Assembly: GCF_002072155.1 (NCBI RefSeq)
Contig: NZ_BDIY01000021.1
Span: forward strand, 1-64,000
Reading direction: 5' to 3'
Source: Roseovarius sp. A-2
GTDB lineage: Bacteria; Pseudomonadota; Alphaproteobacteria; Rhodobacterales; Rhodobacteraceae
Length of the DNA: 64,000 nucleotides
The translations under genes were made by a program, and so were the position numbers. Below, in pieces: positions 15,540-24,042 of the stretch (the first letter of the stretch is position 1; each line of letters begins with the position of its first letter). The notes beneath the pieces were generated by a model, which saw only the letters and a list, made by a program, of their open reading frames with translations, did no database searches and was not told the DNA's origin.

Positions 15540-16025
15540 ATGTCAAGGAGACCGAGTGGCTTGGACCAGATTGACCGCAAGATTCTGAACCGATTGCAGC
15601 GCGATTGTCGGATCACGAATGCTGATCTGGCCGCCGAGGTTGGCACGTCGGCACCCTCGTGCATGCGCCGCACAAGGCGCCTCAGGGCGGAAGGCTACAT
15701 CGAAAGAGAGGTTGCCTTGGTGAATCCGGAGAAAGTAGGCAGCACCCTCATCTCCATCTCCGAAGTTAAGCTCAACAATCACGAGCGCCAAGCCAGGGAT
15801 AACGCGATCAGGCACATCAGGAGCATTCCAGAAGTTACATTCTGCCTGAATGTTACTGGCGACCGCGACCTGATGTTCGTGGCCATGTTGTCGGACATGG
15901 ACGAGTTCGCAGAGAAGATAACGGAACCGTTGGCGGTCATTCCCGAAATAGCATCGATCAACAGTTACTTTGCGATCAAGACCATCAAGTTTGAACCCTT
16001 CTTGCATTTCGACGAGACAAGGTAG
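15540..16025 (+). CDS. Lrp/AsnC-family transcription regulator
   Basis: A 161-residue regulator. Residues about 8–55 form a winged helix-turn-helix (LDQIDRKILNRLQRDCRITNADLAAEVG), and residues about 75–150 the RAM ligand-binding domain (CLNVTGDRDLMFVAML). Such proteins form octamers that sense amino acids and wrap DNA. The ATG at 15540 has AGGAGG ten bases upstream. It is divergent from the threonine-aldolase operon and faces the oxidase–transporter operon, so it probably controls both in response to the imported amino acid or its products. An AT-rich inverted repeat lies downstream, before the oxidase gene. Confidence 0.9.
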   Translation: MSRRPSGLDQIDRKILNRLQRDCRITNADLAAEVGTSAPSCMRRTRRLRAEGYIEREVALVNPEKVGSTLISISEVKLNNHERQARDNAIRHIRSIPEVTFCLNVTGDRDLMFVAMLSDMDEFAEKITEPLAVIPEIASINSYFAIKTIKFEPFLHFDETR

Positions 16026-16094
16026 CCGAATGAAAAGGGGCTACCCTTGGGTTGATCAAGGCGTGTTTCCAAGGGCGACACACAATTCGGTCTT

Positions 16095-16144
16095 AATGAA
16101 ATATTTTTACATTAACGATGAACATTATATGAAAATATTTCATT
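16095..16144. promoter_or_regulatory. AT-rich inverted repeat upstream of the oxidase–transporter operon
   Basis: AATGAAATATTTT (16095–16107) and its exact complement AAAATATTTCATT (16132–16144) are 24 bases apart, about 75 bases before the oxidase start. Half-site centres are 37 bases apart, between three and four helical turns. The AT-rich composition stands out in this GC-rich genome. It is a good candidate binding site for the adjacent Lrp-type regulator. Confidence 0.6.
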
Positions 16145-16219
16145 TTCTAATTAATTTTGAACAATACAAACACCCCGTGACTGCGACACTCTTCCTCGAA
16201 ACTGGAAGGGTACGATGGC

Positions 16220-17494
16220 GTGAAAGAGCTTTGGAAAGCATCCGCTAGGAACTCATTTTCGGCGAATGTCCTTAATGCCGACATGGACTGCGACGTCGCG
16301 GTGATCGGGGGCGGCTACACGGGCTGTTCAACGGCCCTTCATGGCGCGGAGTTGGGTCTCGATGTGACGCTGCTGGAGGCAAGCACGCTTGGGGCAGGGT
16401 GCTCCGGCAGAAACTCCGGAAATCTGAATCCAGGTCTTTGGCTCACCAAAGAGGAAATATGCGCGCGTTTGGGGGAGAATTCTGGCAACAAACTCAACTC
16501 TCTACTGAGCAACGGGCCGACCGAAGTCAGAAAGCTCGTCGAGAAGCACAATATCGACTGTGAGTTCAACGCTAGCGGCACGTTCCATTGCGCGCGAGAT
16601 GGCCGGGGGCTGTCGGAACTTCAGGCCCGGGCTGAAAGTCAACGCTTACAGGGCATGGACGTGCAGGTCCTGGGGGCGGATGAGACAAAGAGACATCTCG
16701 GTACAGAGTATTTCCAAAGTTGCCTGTGGAACAGAGATGCCGCGTCAATTCAACCTTTGGCGTACCTGCGTGGCTTGGCCCAGGCCGCAACGCGTCACGG
16801 CGCCCGTATTTTCGAGAACAGCCCTGCCACGAAAATCGAACGTTCCGGCACTCAATGGTTGGTCCACACGCCGCGCGGCACTCTGACTGCACAGGCCCTG
16901 GTTGTTGCAACGGATGCGTACCATAGAGATACGAGGTTTGGATCAATCAACCCGATGTGGCGGCTCTGGTATTTCAATTGTGCAACCGACCCACTCAGTA
17001 AGGATTATGACCACATACTGCCGTCAAGGCAGGGGTGCTGGGATACCGGCCGTGTAATGACGTCGTTTACCAGAGACGTCGACGGCCGATTCATAATCGG
17101 GAGCGTCGGCAAGCTGGATTCGATATTGTCAGGAATACACCTGCGTTGGTTGAAGCGGAGATCAATTGAACTCTTTCCGGAATTAGGGCCAGTCCCGCTA
17201 GAATTTTCGTGGCATGGAAGCATGGGGATGACGCCCGACCAGCTTCCCCGTCTTGTCGATTTGGGACCCAGGGCTATTGGTTCCTACGGGTACAGTGGCA
17301 GGGGTATCGCGCCCGGAACGATGTTTGGACAGGCGATTGCCAACTATCTCCATACGGATGATCCAGACATGCTCCCGCTCAAGCTATCTCAAACCAGATA
17401 TTCTGTTCTCAAGAAGTTCCGCGAACCCTTTTACGAGATGGGTGCATTGGCCTGGCACCTCATTGGTGCCCGCAGTACCGGAGCAGCGCTGTGA
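16220..17494 (+). CDS. FAD-dependent amine/amino-acid oxidase (DAO family)
   Basis: A 424-residue DAO-family flavoprotein. The dinucleotide-binding motif VAVIGGGYTGCSTALHGAE begins about residue 27, the flavin-contacting SGRNSGNLNPG follows, and the FAD-binding C-terminus reads GSYGYSGRGIAPGTMFG. The overall pattern is closest to gamma-glutamylputrescine oxidase/OrdL-like proteins; glycine oxidase and sarcosine oxidase are relatives. It oxidises an amine or amino acid to an imine with oxygen or another acceptor. The start is GTG at 16220, preceded by AAGGGTACG. It overlaps the first transporter gene by four bases and so heads the importer operon. Confidence 0.88.
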   Translation: MKELWKASARNSFSANVLNADMDCDVAVIGGGYTGCSTALHGAELGLDVTLLEASTLGAGCSGRNSGNLNPGLWLTKEEICARLGENSGNKLNSLLSNGPTEVRKLVEKHNIDCEFNASGTFHCARDGRGLSELQARAESQRLQGMDVQVLGADETKRHLGTEYFQSCLWNRDAASIQPLAYLRGLAQAATRHGARIFENSPATKIERSGTQWLVHTPRGTLTAQALVVATDAYHRDTRFGSINPMWRLWYFNCATDPLSKDYDHILPSRQGCWDTGRVMTSFTRDVDGRFIIGSVGKLDSILSGIHLRWLKRRSIELFPELGPVPLEFSWHGSMGMTPDQLPRLVDLGPRAIGSYGYSGRGIAPGTMFGQAIANYLHTDDPDMLPLKLSQTRYSVLKKFREPFYEMGALAWHLIGARSTGAAL

Positions 17495-18264
17495 TCTCGG
17501 TGCGAAATATTGTGAAGGGTTTCGGTGGCGTTCGGGCGATCGATCACGCGTCATTCGATGTAGAGGCCGGCTCAATAACTGGTCTCATCGGCCCCAATGG
17601 TGCGGGCAAGACGACCATGTTCAACACTATCGCAGGTCATCATCGCGCAGATAGTGGGCAGATCGTTTTCCAAGGTGAAGACATCAGCGGTCTGCCGCCG
17701 CACGAGCTTTTTGCAAAGGGCATCCTGCGGACATTCCAGCTTGCCCACGAATTCCCGACATTGAGCGTTCTGGAAAATCTGATGATGGTTCCGGCAGAAC
17801 AATCTGGCGAGAGGATTTTAAACACTTGGTTGAATCGAAAGAAGATAAAGCACGAAGAGGCCGCGCTGCGACAGACAGCGGAAAGTGTCGTTGATTTCCT
17901 GAACTTGGACCATCTCGCCCATACACCGGCGGGAAACCTATCCGGCGGGCAAAAGAAGCTCTTGGAGCTCGGCCGAACAATGATGGTCGATGCGAAAATC
18001 GTGTTTCTCGATGAGGTGGGTGCCGGGGTCAATCGGTCCCTCCTCCGGGAAATCGGAACCGCTATCAAAAGGCTGAACGATGAGCGGGGTTATACGTTTT
18101 GCATGATCGAACACGACATGCAGTTTATTTCCCGCCTCTGCGATCCCGTGATTGTCATGGTCGAAGGCCGTGTTTTGACCACGGGGCGAGCAGATGAGAT
18201 CCTGCAAGACCCGGAGGTGATCGAATCCTACCTCGGTGCCACCGCAACAGAGGTGGTCACATGA
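17491..18264 (+). CDS. Branched-chain-type ABC importer, ATPase 1 (LivG-like)
   Basis: A 257-residue ATPase with Walker A GPNGAGKT (residues about 33–40), a Q-loop in RTFQLAHEFPTL, signature LSGGQKKLLELGR, Walker B IVFLDEVGAG and switch His in MIEHDM. The insertion between the Q-loop and signature and the C-terminal ‘EILQDPEVIESYLG’ are LivG-type features. It starts at a GTG overlapping the oxidase stop and overlaps the next ATPase by four bases. It powers uptake through the two permeases downstream. Confidence 0.92.
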   Translation: MISVRNIVKGFGGVRAIDHASFDVEAGSITGLIGPNGAGKTTMFNTIAGHHRADSGQIVFQGEDISGLPPHELFAKGILRTFQLAHEFPTLSVLENLMMVPAEQSGERILNTWLNRKKIKHEEAALRQTAESVVDFLNLDHLAHTPAGNLSGGQKKLLELGRTMMVDAKIVFLDEVGAGVNRSLLREIGTAIKRLNDERGYTFCMIEHDMQFISRLCDPVIVMVEGRVLTTGRADEILQDPEVIESYLGATATEVVT

Positions 18265-18965
18265 GTTTCTTCGGTGGATCCAATATGTATGGCGGCTATG
18301 GCCCCATCAAAATTCTCAACGGGTGTTCCATATCTGTCGAACCTGGAGAAGTTTCGGTCATTGTGGGGCCGAATGGCGCTGGAAAATCAACAGCAATGAA
18401 GGCCTTGCTTGGCTTGTTGGAGCTGACATCCGGCGACGTCTTCTTGGATGGGAAGTCCATTGATGCCCTGAATACGCGCCAACGGGTCATGGCCGGCATC
18501 GGCTTTGTGCCGCAGACCGAGAACATCTTCCCGGGGCTTACCGTTGATGAAAACCTGTCGATGGGCGGCTACCTTAGAGCGGATAGCGTCGCCGATACGA
18601 AACAGGAGGTTTTCAAACTCTTCCCAATTCTCGGTGATCGACGCAAGCAGCTTGCGGGAACGCTTTCAGGGGGACAGCGCCAACAGCTTGCAGTCGGCAG
18701 AGCTCTGATGACGAATCCACAGGTTCTCCTACTCGATGAGCCCACCGCGGGCGTATCGCCCAACGTTTCCGCGCAGCTCCTGTATGAAATCTCAAATCTG
18801 AAGACGCGGGACATGGCCATTATCATGGTCGAACAAAACGCGCGGCAAGCACTTGAGATCGCTGATACCGGCTACGTGCTCGTCATGGGCGAGAACAAGT
18901 TCACGGGAAGCGGCCCTGACCTTCTCAAAGACAGCGAAGTCAAAAAGACATTCTTGGGAGGATAA
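18261..18965 (+). CDS. Branched-chain-type ABC importer, ATPase 2 (LivF-like)
   Basis: A 234-residue ATPase with Walker A GPNGAGKST, LivF-typical GIGFVPQTENIFPGLTV, signature LSGGQRQQLAVGRALM, Walker B VLLLDEPTAGVSP and switch His replaced in context by MVEQNAR, as is usual for LivF proteins. It pairs with the LivG-like subunit as the heterodimeric motor. It begins MSFFGGSNMYGGYG, somewhat longer than standard LivF, with the start fixed by the four-base overlap with the preceding gene. Confidence 0.92.
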   Translation: MSFFGGSNMYGGYGPIKILNGCSISVEPGEVSVIVGPNGAGKSTAMKALLGLLELTSGDVFLDGKSIDALNTRQRVMAGIGFVPQTENIFPGLTVDENLSMGGYLRADSVADTKQEVFKLFPILGDRRKQLAGTLSGGQRQQLAVGRALMTNPQVLLLDEPTAGVSPNVSAQLLYEISNLKTRDMAIIMVEQNARQALEIADTGYVLVMGENKFTGSGPDLLKDSEVKKTFLGG

Positions 18966-18971
18966 TTCGGT

Positions 18972-19982
18972 TTGGAACTCGCAAACGCATTCCTGATTTT
19001 CGCCAACTACGTGCTGGTGCCATCAATAACCTACGGCGCGCAGTTGGCCTTGGGTGCACTAGGCGTAACTCTCATTTTTGGCGTCCTTCGTTTCTCTAAC
19101 TTCTCCCATGGCGAAATGATGTCTTTTGGAACGATGGTCACAATCCTGGTGACTTGGGTCTTTCAGAAGTCCTCCATATCGATCTACCCGCTTCCAACGG
19201 CCCTTTTGGCGCTGCCAATTGGCATACTTGCCACTGTCTGTTTCTCCTTGGCGGCGGACAAGATTGTCTATTCCTACTACCGAGAGGTCAAGGCCAAGCC
19301 CGTTATCCTGATGATGGCGTCATTGGGCATCATGTTTGTTCTGAATGGGGCCGTACGGCTGTTTGTCGGCCCTGGGGACCGGCAATTCTTCGACGGTGAA
19401 CGCTTCATCGTTACCGCCTCGGAGGTGAAGGCATACACCGGCTTGGCTGAGGGCGTCTCCATTCGCAGCACACAGGCAATCACGGTCTTTATATCGATCC
19501 TCCTGTTCGTACTGCTGTACTTATTCCTTCAGAAGACACGGGCAGGCACAGCCATGCGAGCCTATTCTGACAACAGGACGCTTGCAACATTATCCGGAAT
19601 CAACTCACAAGCCGTTGTCAGGATAACGTGGATTTTGGCGGCCTCGCTCGCTGTTGTTGCCGGGGTTCTCTATGGCCTCGACAAGAGTTTCAAGCCATTC
19701 ACCTACTTCCAGATTCTACTTCCCATTTTCGCGGCAACCATTGTTGGCGGTGTCGGCAACCCGCTCGGGGCGGTGGTCGGCGGGTTCATCATCTCGTTTT
19801 CCGAAATTGCGCTGACCTATCCCTATAGGAAAGTCGTTCTATACATCTACCCGGATATCGACCTGAACGGGTATATCCTCCAACTGGTTCCGACGGACTA
19901 CAAGTTCTCGATCTCGTTCACCATTCTCGTTCTGGTTCTGCTGCTCCGCCCGAGCGGCCTCTTTCGGGGGGTGAGCCTGTGA
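18972..19982 (+). CDS. Branched-chain-type ABC permease (LivH-like)
   Basis: A 336-residue integral membrane protein with about eight hydrophobic segments and the LivH family motifs GVLRFSNFSHGEMM near the N-terminus and GGVGNPLGAVVGGF near residue 255. It starts at a TTG six bases after the ATPase stop, preceded by GGAGGATAA, and overlaps the next permease by four bases. It forms half of the substrate channel. Confidence 0.9.
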   Translation: MELANAFLIFANYVLVPSITYGAQLALGALGVTLIFGVLRFSNFSHGEMMSFGTMVTILVTWVFQKSSISIYPLPTALLALPIGILATVCFSLAADKIVYSYYREVKAKPVILMMASLGIMFVLNGAVRLFVGPGDRQFFDGERFIVTASEVKAYTGLAEGVSIRSTQAITVFISILLFVLLYLFLQKTRAGTAMRAYSDNRTLATLSGINSQAVVRITWILAASLAVVAGVLYGLDKSFKPFTYFQILLPIFAATIVGGVGNPLGAVVGGFIISFSEIALTYPYRKVVLYIYPDIDLNGYILQLVPTDYKFSISFTILVLVLLLRPSGLFRGVSL

Positions 19983-21340
19983 CCCGGAATATCGCCTTGT
20001 TCGGAACCTTGTTTTTCCTCTTTATTGCGACTGGGTATCTACAGTCGTGGTCTGTCACTCTATCCATCCTGAACCTGTGCCTCATCTCTGCGGTCATGGC
20101 CCTCGGAGTAAACATCCAGTGGGGTTATGCCGGTCTCTTCAATGCCGGGATCATGGGCTTTGCCGCGGTTGGTGGAACCGCTGCCTTGCTCATATCGCAC
20201 CCGCCCATTCAAGGTGCGGTCGCAGCGGGGGGCAGTGGAATACTTGCTGCTCTGGCGATTTTGCTTGCCGCATTTGCCATCGTTGTTGGAGTGAGGCGCT
20301 TTGCGGCCCGCAAACTCCGAAGGCCCCTCGTTCTCATTGTTCTTCTCGCAAGCGTTCCGATCGCAGCTCGCGCGTTCTCTGGCGCGAAAGAGGCTATCGA
20401 GGCCTTTGAACCTGCGTCTTCTGGGTTCCTGGGCGGGCTGGGCCTTCCGATAATATTGTCATGGCCGATCGGCGGGGCCGCCGCCGCGGCCGTTGCCTAT
20501 ATCATCGGAAAAGTTTCGCTTGGACTTCGTGCGGACTACCTCGCGATCGCGACGCTAGGCATCTCTGAAATCCTCGTTTCCTTCTTTAAGAATGAAGACT
20601 GGCTAACGCGCGGGGTCAAGAACGCGACAGGACTGCCAAGCCCCTTTCCCCCAATCCAGAACTTACAGAACAATGGGTGGGTGCAAGACATCGCTGCATG
20701 GTTGAACGGCGACAAACTTGCGCAGATGTCGGATGCCCAGATGAATGCAGCTCTGAAATTGCATTCTGCCGAAGTCGCGTCCCTTATTGTGAAACTCGGT
20801 TTTGCAGGCCTGTTCGCCGCAGTTCTCCTTTTCTTGGTTCTTTTGAGCGAGCTGTCCCTGAAGTCACCTTGGGGGCGCATGGTCCGCGCAATTCGCGACA
20901 ATGAAACGGCTGCGGCTGCAATGGGCAAGAATGTCGGTGCCCGCCACATGCAGATTCTTGTTCTCGGTTCTTCAGTTGTGGGCATTGCAGGCGCAATGCT
21001 GGTCACGTACGAAGGCCAGTTCACTCCGAACTCCTACCTCCCTCTCCGCTACACATTTCTGATCTGGGTCATGGTGATCGTAGGCGGTTCAGGAAACAAC
21101 GCTGGGTCAATCTTCGGGGCATTCCTGATCTGGCTTGTCTGGATCCAGGCCGAGCCACTCGGGTTCTGGATTGTCGACATGGCGACAAGCTGGATGAATC
21201 AGGACTCTGACATACGTGCCCAACTCTTGGCCCAATCCCAGCATCTCCGATTACTCATCATGGGATCAATCCTTCTCTTGGTCCTGCGATTCAATCCCAG
21301 TGGATTGATACCAGAGCGCCCGCACAACCGGGCCAAGTAA
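19979..21340 (+). CDS. Branched-chain-type ABC permease (LivM-like)
   Basis: A 453-residue membrane protein of the LivM type: ALGVNIQWGYAGLFNAGIMGF near the N-terminus, the EAA-like loop around RMVRAIRDNETAAAAMGKN, and GGSGNNAGSIFGAFL near the C-terminus. It is longer than most LivM proteins because of an internal segment (residues about 215–270) predicted to be extramembrane. It starts at a GTG overlapping the LivH-like stop. It forms the second half of the channel. Confidence 0.9.
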   Translation: MTRNIALFGTLFFLFIATGYLQSWSVTLSILNLCLISAVMALGVNIQWGYAGLFNAGIMGFAAVGGTAALLISHPPIQGAVAAGGSGILAALAILLAAFAIVVGVRRFAARKLRRPLVLIVLLASVPIAARAFSGAKEAIEAFEPASSGFLGGLGLPIILSWPIGGAAAAAVAYIIGKVSLGLRADYLAIATLGISEILVSFFKNEDWLTRGVKNATGLPSPFPPIQNLQNNGWVQDIAAWLNGDKLAQMSDAQMNAALKLHSAEVASLIVKLGFAGLFAAVLLFLVLLSELSLKSPWGRMVRAIRDNETAAAAMGKNVGARHMQILVLGSSVVGIAGAMLVTYEGQFTPNSYLPLRYTFLIWVMVIVGGSGNNAGSIFGAFLIWLVWIQAEPLGFWIVDMATSWMNQDSDIRAQLLAQSQHLRLLIMGSILLLVLRFNPSGLIPERPHNRAK

Positions 21341-21363
21341 TAACTTTCAACATGGAGAGACCA

Positions 21364-22554
21364 ATGTACAGAAATATCATTTTGGCATCCGCGGCGGTCC
21401 CGATGCTATTGTCCAGCCCGGCCTTTGGCGAAGAAATCAAGATGGGCATCCTGCTCGGATTTACAGGGCCAGCCGAGTCCTTGGCCACGAATATGGCCCT
21501 ATCCGCAGAACTGGCCTGGCAGGAAGCGTCCAAGTCCGGCCTTTTGTTGGGCGGAGCGACAATTGTCCCGGTCCGTGGAGACAGTACCTGCCAGGACTCA
21601 AGCACAGCGGTTACAGCTGCCGAACGTCTTGTAACTTCGGAAGGTGTTGTAGGGATTATGGGACCCACGTGTTCCGGAATCACCGTGGCTGTCACCAAGA
21701 ATGTCACCGGCAACATCGGCGTGACAATGATTTCGCCGGCCGCAACGTCTCCGGCAATCACCGAATTGGATGACGGGGATTACACATTTCGCACGGTTCC
21801 ATCGGACGCTAGGCAGGGTGTCGTCCTGGCAGAATATGCTCTGGAAAGTGGTGTCGATACCGTCGCAGTTTCATATGTCAACGATGACTATGGAAAGGGC
21901 CTAAGCACATCTTTCGAGACTGCTTTTGTCGAACGCGGCGGCCAAGTGCTCATGAATGCCGCCCACGAGGATGGGAGAGGTGATTACTCCGCGGAAGCTG
22001 GCGCGTTGTCCGCCTCTGGCGCTGAGGTGTTGGTCGTATTTGGCCGATTTGACCAAGGCGGCCGAGGAATCATTCAGTCTTCACTGGATGTAGGCGCTTT
22101 CGAGAGTTTTGTCTTGGCAGACGGTATGATCAGCCAAGTTCTCCTTGATAACGTAGGGCCTGGGCTTGAGGGCGCATTTGGGACTCAGCCCGGAAGTTCA
22201 TCTGAGGCAGCGGATAGGTTCATTCAACTTGCATCTGAAGCTGGTTTCGACGGCGATGGCGGCTTCAGAGCAGAGTCTTACGACGCAGCTGCCGTATTGG
22301 CGCTCGCTCTTCAGGCAGCAGGTTCTGCAGACCGAGAAGCGATCCGCAATAACATCCGCAATGTATCAAACGCGCCGGGCGAAAAAATTTATCCCGGCGA
22401 ACTGGCGAAAGGTCTCGAAATACTGGGCTCAGGTGGAGAAATCGACTACGAGGGCGCGACCAGTGTTGTCTTCGACGAATTTGGGGAAGCTCCCGGGACC
22501 TATCGCATCTTCGAAGTGGTGGATGGAAAGTTCGAAGTGGTTGCAGTCAGATAG
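21364..22554 (+). CDS. Periplasmic binding protein for the importer (LivK-like)
   Basis: A 396-residue protein with a cleavable signal (MYRNIILASAAVPMLLSSPAFG, cut before EEIKMG). The mature part has the type-I periplasmic binding fold of LivJ/LivK proteins: IKMGILLGFTGP, GIMGPTCSGITVA and FAVSYVNDDYGKG-like strands. Family members bind amino acids, amides or other small organic ligands. The ATG at 21364 follows GGAGAGACC. It is the last gene of the oxidase–importer operon and is followed by a strong hairpin. Confidence 0.9.
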   Translation: MYRNIILASAAVPMLLSSPAFGEEIKMGILLGFTGPAESLATNMALSAELAWQEASKSGLLLGGATIVPVRGDSTCQDSSTAVTAAERLVTSEGVVGIMGPTCSGITVAVTKNVTGNIGVTMISPAATSPAITELDDGDYTFRTVPSDARQGVVLAEYALESGVDTVAVSYVNDDYGKGLSTSFETAFVERGGQVLMNAAHEDGRGDYSAEAGALSASGAEVLVVFGRFDQGGRGIIQSSLDVGAFESFVLADGMISQVLLDNVGPGLEGAFGTQPGSSSEAADRFIQLASEAGFDGDGGFRAESYDAAAVLALALQAAGSADREAIRNNIRNVSNAPGEKIYPGELAKGLEILGSGGEIDYEGATSVVFDEFGEAPGTYRIFEVVDGKFEVVAVR

Positions 22555-22588
22555 AGGCTTCCGATCAAACCGAACGTTTGCCACCGAT

Positions 22589-22619
22589 GCGCGGCACCTT
22601 ATCCTCCCGGGTGCCGCGC
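22589..22619 (+). terminator. Terminator hairpin of the importer operon
   Basis: A ten-base perfect stem, GCGCGGCACC paired with GGTGCCGCGC, 35 bases after the binding-protein stop. No long T-run follows, so it may act with a partner factor or stabilise the mRNA end. Confidence 0.6.
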
Positions 22620-22878
22620 TAAGTCAGACACTACATAGCTCAAATTGGCCCTTTCCGTCTAAATTGGTCTAAACGACCGCTTCGACGACATGCGTGGCAT
22701 CGCTACGACCAGCATGCCGCCAGAGCGAAAGATTTCTGCGTTAACAATGGCCGAGCCTGCAAAAGGTGGCTTTGTCCCGCATTCTTCCCCTTCGCAACCG
22801 TTGTGGTGGAGGTCCGCTACGCATAGTCCTTGGGGGAGTGCCGTCAGGCACGGGGGGCAGACAGCCCCTAGCTGGTCC
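22620..22878. other. Intergenic; nothing recognised
   Basis: No gene-like frame. It contains a short repeat (GTCTAAATTGGTCTAAAC) at about 22656 and a GC-rich stretch with small hairpins near 22830–22880. Confidence 0.35.
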
Positions 22879-23181
22879 TCACCCCTCCGAAGTCGCGGGT
22901 GACAGAAGCCGCGGATCGTAGTCGCTTGAAACCAAAACGAACTTCCGATATGTCGAATCCGCAAGGTAGACGGGCTCTTTTTCGGCAATCGCCAGAACAT
23001 CGTCGGTATGCCGCCTCAGAAAGCCGGTGGAGATCGGGGTCTCCTCCGACGACGGGTTGCAGCCGACCTTCAAGGTGATGGTCTGGCGGGCCAGCGTTTC
23101 AGCGGAAACCCCATCGTCCCGCGCCAGCTCGCATAGCCGCCCATAGAGGTCGTATGACAAGTTAAGGATCAAATCGGGCAT
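22879..23181 (-). CDS. Small hypothetical protein, possibly ribbon-helix-helix
   Basis: A 100-residue acidic protein. The first 40 residues (LILNLSYDLYGRLCELARDDGVSAETLARQTITL) have the strand-then-two-helices pattern of ribbon-helix-helix antitoxins and regulators; the rest is unassigned. The start ATG at 23181 has a weak upstream site. It lies between the importer operon and a structured non-coding region. It may be a plasmid-type regulator or an orphan antitoxin. No partner toxin is seen beside it. Confidence 0.5.
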   Translation of the reverse strand: MPDLILNLSYDLYGRLCELARDDGVSAETLARQTITLKVGCNPSSEETPISTGFLRRHTDDVLAIAEKEPVYLADSTYRKFVLVSSDYDPRLLSPATSEG

Positions 23182-23280
23182 CTTGCCATCCGTGTGGTTT
23201 CAACGGGCTATTCCATTGTGGCTAGTGGATGGCGTCCGCGCAAGCAGCATCCCCGTATATCCGGTCTGAAAAGCAGAAGG

Positions 23281-23466
23281 GGCGCGGCCAGCCGCGCCAC
23301 ATCTATTCTTGGAAGGGGGAAGGAGTTTCGGCTTCCTTGCCCCTGAAGCGAAATAGACAGGGCCGTGTCCTCGGCTACGCCTGCGGGCCGCACCCCCCCT
23401 GTCGATTTCGCTTCACCCCCATCCTCTCACGCTCGCCGCTCGGCAGGGGTAAGCGGGCGCTTACCC
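23281..23466. other. Densely folded non-coding region (four consecutive inverted repeats)
   Basis: In 186 bases there are four dyads. GGCGCGGC/GCCGCGCC has two bases between its arms (23281–23298). An imperfect GGGGGAAGGA/TCCTTGCCCC pair lies at 23315–23343. TGAAGCGAAATAGACAGGG (23344–23362) pairs with 23397–23415 with one mismatch. GGGTAAGCG/CGCTTACCC is perfect with a two-base centre (23447–23466). The region precedes a 52-residue ORF. The palindromes are seen; whether they form an oriT, a single-strand origin or a structured RNA is open. Confidence 0.7.
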
Positions 23467-23532
23467 TCCCTTCAATGATGAAGAGGGCGCGGGACGGGGT
23501 GCTTCGTGGATCAATGAAAACGGAGAGAAACC

Positions 23533-23691
23533 ATGCCGAGACAGGAAAGACTGGAAGCAAAGGCAAAGGCAATCAAGCGCATCCTCGATGCCAGGACGCG
23601 CGAGGTCGTCGGGTGGCTCTATGAATGGAACACCGGCGAGATACTGCCGCGCTGGAAGGACGGGCGCAGGGAGAAGGTCATTTACGAGTAA
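23533..23691 (+). CDS. 52-residue basic protein of unknown function
   Basis: Starts at an ATG preceded by GGAGAGAAACC and encodes a highly charged small protein (MPRQERLEAKAKAIKRILDA… WLYEWNTGEILPRWKDG) with a long basic helix followed by a Trp-rich segment. There is no signal peptide or recognised domain. The good ribosome site and balanced codon use argue that it is real. Its position right after the folded region suggests that region may be its leader or that both belong to element maintenance. Confidence 0.6.
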   Translation: MPRQERLEAKAKAIKRILDARTREVVGWLYEWNTGEILPRWKDGRREKVIYE

Positions 23692-23756
23692 GGCCCCGAG
23701 GCGCGCGTGGTTGCGTCCTTCGACGCATGGCATGACAAGTGGTCGGAAACCCTTGG

Positions 23757-24041
23757 TCATGCACGAACAGTTTGCGCCACAATGTCCGGGTGGCGCTCGA
23801 TCACCTTCAGGAGCAACACCGCAGCCCGATCCGGGCTGCGCCGTTTTTGCTCCCAATCGCTGATGGTGCTTTCTGCCAGCCCATACCGTTCAGCAAAAGC
23901 GGACAGGGTAAGCCCTTGCTGCTTGCGGATCGCGGCCACGTCAACGGTCTCGGGCACATAGACAGCGGCAGGTTCCGCATTGCCCTGTGCGATTTCCAGC
24001 GCCACCTTGGCGCTTTGGATCAGCTCTTTGCCGAAACTCAT
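23757..24041 (-). CDS. HigA/NadS-type antitoxin-like regulator
   Basis: A 94-residue protein of the NadS/HigA-like XRE family. The middle region IRKQQGLTLSAFAERYGLAESTISDWEQKRR is a clear helix-turn-helix, and the C-terminal LLKVIERHPDIVAQTV is the usual tail. Such proteins bind their own promoter and neutralise a RelE/HigB-like toxin encoded just upstream. That toxin gene is present only as its last 45 or so residues. ATG at 24041 chosen by the family start MSFGKELIQS. Confidence 0.85.
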   Translation of the reverse strand: MSFGKELIQSAKVALEIAQGNAEPAAVYVPETVDVAAIRKQQGLTLSAFAERYGLAESTISDWEQKRRSPDRAAVLLLKVIERHPDIVAQTVRA

Positions 24042-24042
24042 G

